Source of the DNA: Clostridia bacterium
GTDB lineage: Bacteria; Bacillota; Clostridia; TANB77; CAG-508
Reading direction: 5' to 3'
NCBI GenBank assembly: GCA_022791735.1
Contig: JAAVZQ010000083.1
Span: 1-29,062 of the forward strand
DNA: 29,062 nucleotides
Shown here: positions 25,491-29,062 of the stretch, piece after piece
Numbering within the stretch: position 1 is the stretch's first letter
Layout: each line of letters opens with the position of its first letter
Made by a program: the position numbers and the translations under genes
Notes under the pieces: generated by a model
What the model was told of the DNA's origin: nothing
What the model saw: the letters and a program-made list of their open reading frames with translations, nothing else
Databases searched by the model: none

Positions 25491-26622
25491 ATGTTCATGA
25501 AAAAGGATATTGGTGTGTATGTTCATATTCCATTTTGCAAGGCAAAGTGTTTTTATTGTGATTTTGTGTCTTTTGCAAATAAGGATGAATTTATGGAAAG
25601 CTATGTAGATGCAGTTATAAAAGAGATAGAAGCTAGCAATTTAGGTAAATATAATATAAAAACAGTATATATAGGTGGAGGTACTCCATCTATTTTAGAT
25701 AGTAAGTATATTGGAGAGATTTTAGAAAAGCTAAATTTTGATAAAGAAGCGGAGATTACAATAGAGATAAATCCGGGTACAATAAATGAGAATAAGTTAA
25801 AGGACTATATAGATTTTGGAATAAATAGGATAAGTATAGGGCTTCAATCTACAAATAATGATTTATTAAAACAGATTGGGAGGATACATACTTTTGAAGA
25901 GTTTTTAGAGGGATATAATATAGCTAAAAATGTAGGGTTTAAAAATATAAATGTGGACTTAATGTTAGGGCTTCCGAATCAATCTTTAGAGGTGCTTGAG
26001 AATTCATTAGATAGAGTTATTTCATTAAATCCAAATCATATATCAATATATTCTTTAATACTAGAAGAGGGGACTAGGTTAGAAAGTTTAATAAAACAAA
26101 ATAAGTTAAAGATGATAGATGAAGATTTAGAAAGAGAAATGTATTGGAAGACAAAGAATATATTAGAGAAGCATGGATATATACATTATGAAATATCAAA
26201 TTTTGCAAAAGAGGGGTACATGTCTAGGCATAATTTAGATTGTTGGAGCCAAAAGGAGTATATTGGATTTGGAGCTGCTGCTCATTCTTATATAGAGAAT
26301 ACAAGATATTCTAATATTTGTGATGTAGAAAAGTATATAAGTAATGTAAGGGAAGCGGATTTTGAGAAAAATAGGATAGTACAGGAAATTCAAGGGGAAG
26401 AAGAGAAGCGGAAAAGAATATATGCTACTTGGACTTAGAAAAATAGAGGGTGTATCTACATGTGAATATAAGAATAAATTTGGAGAGAATCCAATATTTA
26501 CATATAAACATGAATTAGAAATGCTTATAAAGGAAAAACTAATAGAAATAGATGGTAATTACATAAAACTTACGGATAAAGGATTAGATTTTGCCAATAT
26601 AGTGTGGGAGGAATTTGTATGA
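25491..26622 (+). CDS. hemW: radical SAM heme chaperone HemW; one CGG +1 site
   Basis: A 376-residue HemN-like protein. The radical SAM cluster ligands are C16, C20 and C23 in HIPFCKAKCFYCDF. GGGTPS (about 65) and NPGT bind SAM, and DCWSQKEYIGFGAAAHSY is the conserved late segment. HemW inserts heme into target proteins and is often misannotated as coproporphyrinogen oxidase. The frame breaks at 26409 and a +1 step gives Gly307 (EEEKGKEYMLLGLRKIEGV), followed by the C-terminal HemN winged-helix region. The zero frame stops at 26436. The start may be ATG 25491 or 25497; AAGGA lies 5 or 11 bases before. The stop overlaps the next start (ATGA). Confidence 0.93.
26409..26411 (+). other. CGG +1 recoding site (Gly307 of HemW)
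   Basis: AAG CGG AAA must be read AAG (C) GGA AAA, joining the barrel to the conserved C-terminal domain. Confidence 0.92.
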
Positions 26623-27362
26623 GAGCATTAGTTACTGGAGCATCTTCTGGCATAGGAAGAGATATGGCTATATATTTAGATAAACTTGGGTTTGATGTGG
26701 TTTTAGTCTCGAGAGATAAGGAGAAACTAGAGAAAGTCAAAGATGAGCTAAAAGGGAAAACTGAAATTGTTCCTATGGATTTAAGTAATTCAGAAAATTG
26801 CAAAGAATTATACAATAAGGTAAAAGATATAGATATATTAGTAAATAATGCAGGATTTGGCACCTTTGGCAGTTTTGACGAAACCGATTTGGATAAGGAG
26901 ATAGATTTAATAGATACTAATGTGAAAGCTATGCATATTTTAGCAAAACTATATTTGAAAGATATGTTACAAAAAGACAAAGGGCATATTTTAAATGTTG
27001 CGTCAATTGCAGGATTTATGCCAGGACCACTCATGTGTGCATATTATGCATCAAAGGCGTATGTGGTAAGATTATCAGAGGGAATAAGAGAAGAGTTAAG
27101 AAAGAAAAAGTCTAATGTGAAGATTAGTGTACTTTGTCCTGGGCCTGTTGATACAAATTTTAATGATGTTGCAGGGGTTAGATTTAAACTTCCATCATAT
27201 AGTAGTAATCATGTTGCAAAATATGCGATTGATAAAATGCTAAGAAATAAGTTTATTATTGTACCTGGGTTGAAGATAAAGCTGGTGAGATTTTTAGCCA
27301 AGATTTCTCCAAATAATGTGACAAGTAAGATTGTGTATATGATGCAGGAGAGAAAGCGATAA
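26619..27362 (+). CDS. short-chain dehydrogenase/reductase (SDR)
   Basis: A 247-residue classical SDR. TGASSGIG at 6-13 binds the NAD(P) cofactor; DLSNSENC marks the adenine pocket; NNAGFG near 80 is the structural motif; the catalytic Ser is in NVASIAGFM and the Tyr-Lys pair in YYASKAYV. The C-terminal region is hydrophobic/basic (KLVRFLAKISPNN), like the YqjQ/DltE branch, which may touch the membrane. Substrate unknown. The ATG at 26619 overlaps the hemW stop; a GTG at 26604 in frame also exists, but the ATG gives the standard MRALVTGASSGIG start. GGAGGAATTTGT is the binding site. No in-frame CGG. Confidence 0.9.
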   Translation: MRALVTGASSGIGRDMAIYLDKLGFDVVLVSRDKEKLEKVKDELKGKTEIVPMDLSNSENCKELYNKVKDIDILVNNAGFGTFGSFDETDLDKEIDLIDTNVKAMHILAKLYLKDMLQKDKGHILNVASIAGFMPGPLMCAYYASKAYVVRLSEGIREELRKKKSNVKISVLCPGPVDTNFNDVAGVRFKLPSYSSNHVAKYAIDKMLRNKFIIVPGLKIKLVRFLAKISPNNVTSKIVYMMQERKR

Positions 27363-27449
27363 TTTGTTGCAATTTGCAGTTTCAAAGTTTTATTGGCTGT
27401 AAATTCCAACAAGTATTTCTTAAGATTTTACAAAAGTAAACATAATGCC

Positions 27450-27478
27450 TTGCAAATATTTGCTAAATGTGATAGAAT
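27450..27478 (+). promoter_or_regulatory. probable promoter of the 27708 gene
   Basis: TTGCAA at 27450-27455, a 17-base spacer and TAGAAT at 27473-27478. A family A palindrome lies between it and the gene, so would be in the leader. Confidence 0.55.
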
Positions 27479-27550
27479 TAGAATTGTTGTAAACCTATAA
27501 ATAATGTTTAAACTAAAGAACTAATTGATATACTAATGAATATAATAGAA

Positions 27551-27673
27551 GGTTGAAAAATAATTACAATTTTGGTGGTGTCAAACTTTATTTAAAATGT
27601 AATCAATGTATAAAGATTAGACATTATACATTTTAAATTCGTTTTTCTGGCCAAAGTTTAATTCATTTTAACC
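27551..27673. repeat. intergenic palindromic element, family A copy 4 (divergent)
   Basis: Ends GGTTGAAAAATAATT and AATTCATTTTAACC match copies 1-3 and the length (123 bp) is the same. The AACGTACATNAGTACGCC apex is replaced by unrelated sequence; arms TTTAAAATGTA/TACATTTTAAA still pair. Confidence 0.7.
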
Positions 27674-27707
27674 AGATAGATGCTCTTAGAAAGGAATGAG
27701 ATTTAAA

Positions 27708-28793
27708 ATGAAATTTATAGGTAAAGAATTCGGAAAAAAAGAGATTATTTTAGCTGTATCAGTCTTAGTTATTATCATAGTAGGAGTGAGTATAGCGTTT
27801 TTATTTAAAGATATGTTTAATTCTAAAACTTTAGGAGCAACAGGAGAGAAAATTGAACACCCTGAAGAATTGATAGGAAAATACATTGCTTATACACCAG
27901 AAAATGGAAGTTATAGTGATGTTACAAGTAACAAAAAATATACAGGAACAGACATAAATGATAATGATTTTATAACAGATACATCTATAAATTGGAGAAT
28001 ATGGGATGTTGATGAACAGAAAATAACAATAATTGCAGATAGACCAGTGTTAGTTGGAGGATATAGAAATTTAGGAGGATTAAGCCTTGCAGATTGTATA
28101 GGATATAATAATGCAGTAAAAATACTAAATGATATATGTAAAGCTTGTTATAGTAATGGTGAATATAATGCTACTGGAAGAAGTTTCAATGTAGATGATA
28201 TAGAGAGCAAATTAGATATAGCAATTTGGCGTCCAGAGAGATATAAAGTAAAAGAGATAGATGTAAGAACAAATTCAGGAAGAAAAGAATATAAAGTAAA
28301 TAGGTGTTATCCATACATATATAAAGAAGAGAAATTTGGAATTATAGATGAAGTAGAAAATACAGAGGGAATAGGAAAAAGCGAGCAGATAGATTTTTAT
28401 ACAGGGAAGGAAAGTTATATAAAAGCAGAAAAAGCTTTAAATCCAATGCAGACAGCTTGGACAAATGGAAGATTGGAAGAGAGAAATTTTATAAATCCAA
28501 ATTACTATAATATGATATTTAAAGATGGTTTTGACCATGGAGAAGCATTGATTTCATACTATTTAGCGTCACGTGCAGTTGACTTAAATGATAGTCATAT
28601 AGAATATGGAATATTCGAAGTAAGTATGGGAAGAAATATAAAAGTGAATGAGCTATTTAATTCACGTGGAGCAAGTATAGAATATTGGGATAGGATTAGA
28701 CCAGTGGTAGAAATTCCACTAGAAGGAATTAGATTAAATAGAACAAATGATGGAATGACGAAAGACACTGCAATTTTGATGGAGAAACAGTAG
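27708..28793 (+). CDS. membrane-anchored exported protein of unknown function
   Basis: A 361-residue protein with an N-terminal anchor (about residues 14-32, IILAVSVLVIIIVGVSIAF) after a basic start; the remainder should be extracellular. The outer part has INWRIWDVDEQKITIIADRPV, and a late segment ALISYYLASRAVDLNDSHIEYGIFEVSMGR and IRPVVEIPLEG. This 'W.IW.VD...I....L.SR......VRPVV.I' pattern recalls DUF6273-like surface domains of gut Clostridia; that is resemblance, not proof. ATG 27708 is preferred over 27696, because the AAAGGA overlaps the first; rpiB shows the same long spacing. A terminator follows. No in-frame CGG. Confidence 0.7.
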   Translation: MKFIGKEFGKKEIILAVSVLVIIIVGVSIAFLFKDMFNSKTLGATGEKIEHPEELIGKYIAYTPENGSYSDVTSNKKYTGTDINDNDFITDTSINWRIWDVDEQKITIIADRPVLVGGYRNLGGLSLADCIGYNNAVKILNDICKACYSNGEYNATGRSFNVDDIESKLDIAIWRPERYKVKEIDVRTNSGRKEYKVNRCYPYIYKEEKFGIIDEVENTEGIGKSEQIDFYTGKESYIKAEKALNPMQTAWTNGRLEERNFINPNYYNMIFKDGFDHGEALISYYLASRAVDLNDSHIEYGIFEVSMGRNIKVNELFNSRGASIEYWDRIRPVVEIPLEGIRLNRTNDGMTKDTAILMEKQ

Positions 28794-28841
28794 GGGAGAT
28801 AGATAAGAAAGAGAAGGAGAGAGGGCTCTTACCTACTGAAG

Positions 28842-28891
28842 AAAAGCTATGAATTATTAAATAAAGGAGTTTAATAGTTTATAGCTTTTTT
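28842..28891 (+). terminator. intrinsic terminator of the 27708 gene
   Basis: AAAAGCTAT.AATTATTAAA pairs with TTTAATAGTTTATAGCTTTT, ending in T residues. Confidence 0.8.
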
Positions 28892-28911
28892 GATATGCTA
28901 TCAAGTAAAAA

Positions 28912-29062
28912 ATGAGCGGGGTTGACAAGGCCGGAAACGAAAATATGAGTGATGCTACAACTGTGAATACACAGTTAAACTATGCTCCTGTATTTAGTCG
29001 GTACTCCATCTGGTGTTGCAAAAGAAAACACAAATGACACTATCATTGTCACAGCCATGGCA
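28912..29062 (+). CDS. start of an unknown gene, truncated by the window end; one probable CGG +1 site
   Basis: The frame opens at ATG 28912 (an in-frame ATG at 28945 is an alternative) and reads MSGVDKAGNENMSDATTVNT and on to YAPVFS. It then meets CGG at 28999. In the zero frame a TGA follows at 29035. With a +1 step it stays open to the window end as GTPSGVAKENTNDTIIVTAMA. The family is unknown and the ribosome binding site is poor, so this call leans on the recoding pattern established in the rest of the window. GC is a little higher than in the neighbours. Confidence 0.5.
28999..29001 (+). other. predicted CGG +1 recoding site in the truncated last gene
   Basis: AGT CGG TAC, if read AGT (C) GGT ACT, keeps the frame open to the end of the window. 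Confidence 0.55.

Noticed and set aside
5555..26622. The broken frames as sequencing errors or pseudogenes
   Set aside because: All breaks are one base, always C, always in the same codon phase before GGN. Out-of-phase CGG and GG sites in the same genes are untouched, there are no other indels or stops, and several of the genes are essential. Errors and decay are blind to codon phase. Raw reads were not available, so this is strong inference, not proof.

Overview
The window is about one third GC, and its gene content and signals (AGGAGG-type ribosome binding sites, TTGNNN-17-TATAAT promoters, AGA-dominated arginine usage, an electron-bifurcating HydABC [FeFe]-hydrogenase, WhiA, a CD1247-like protein) point to an anaerobic, probably gut-dwelling and uncultured member of the Clostridia (Bacillota). 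The species cannot be named from this sequence alone.

Layout. Positions 1-2460 are accessory: the 3' end of a dinD gene, a tiny membrane protein, a run of three hairpins, a GNAT acetyltransferase and an unknown leftward gene with its own promoter and paired operator-like sites. Positions 2540-10533 are mostly housekeeping, all rightward: a FucO-type alcohol dehydrogenase, a membrane-anchored protein, thrS, rpiB, trpS and obg. Positions 10536-16020 are mixed: uraA (leftward, with a leader peptide and attenuator), an unknown membrane protein, an MFS-like permease, a HIT protein, an APH-like kinase and tRNA-Thr(CGT). Positions 16130-17450 hold efp and a CD1247-like zinc-ribbon protein. Positions 17529-27362 form one long rightward block: hydC(nuoE)-hydB(nuoF)-hydA, an unknown gene, rimO, whiA, hemW and an SDR. 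The right end carries a membrane-anchored exported protein and the start of another gene.

Main observation. Nine otherwise intact, conserved genes (the 3856 gene, thrS, obg, hydC, hydB, hydA, rimO, whiA, hemW) cannot be translated in one frame. In every case the break is a single extra C placed exactly between two codons, immediately before a GGN glycine codon, so that the ribosome meets an in-frame CGG. I find 18 such sites, 7 of them in obg, plus a probable 19th in the last gene. Dropping the C restores the expected family sequence, and the corrected length is a multiple of three in all nine genes. CGG strings in the other two phases of the same genes are common and never carry a frameshift. 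I found no in-frame CGG read as arginine in any conserved gene here. The only in-frame CGGs that must be arginine lie in three accessory ORFs (480, 1589, 12276) that look recently acquired. The simplest reading is that CGG has lost its arginine meaning in this lineage and is an obligatory +1 site, with CGGN decoded as one glycine. That would be genome-wide recoding, not decay.

Second observation. Many intergenic gaps hold long imperfect palindromes of 120-210 bp. They keep conserved ends (and in three copies a conserved apex), while the arms differ in sequence between copies yet still pair within each copy.
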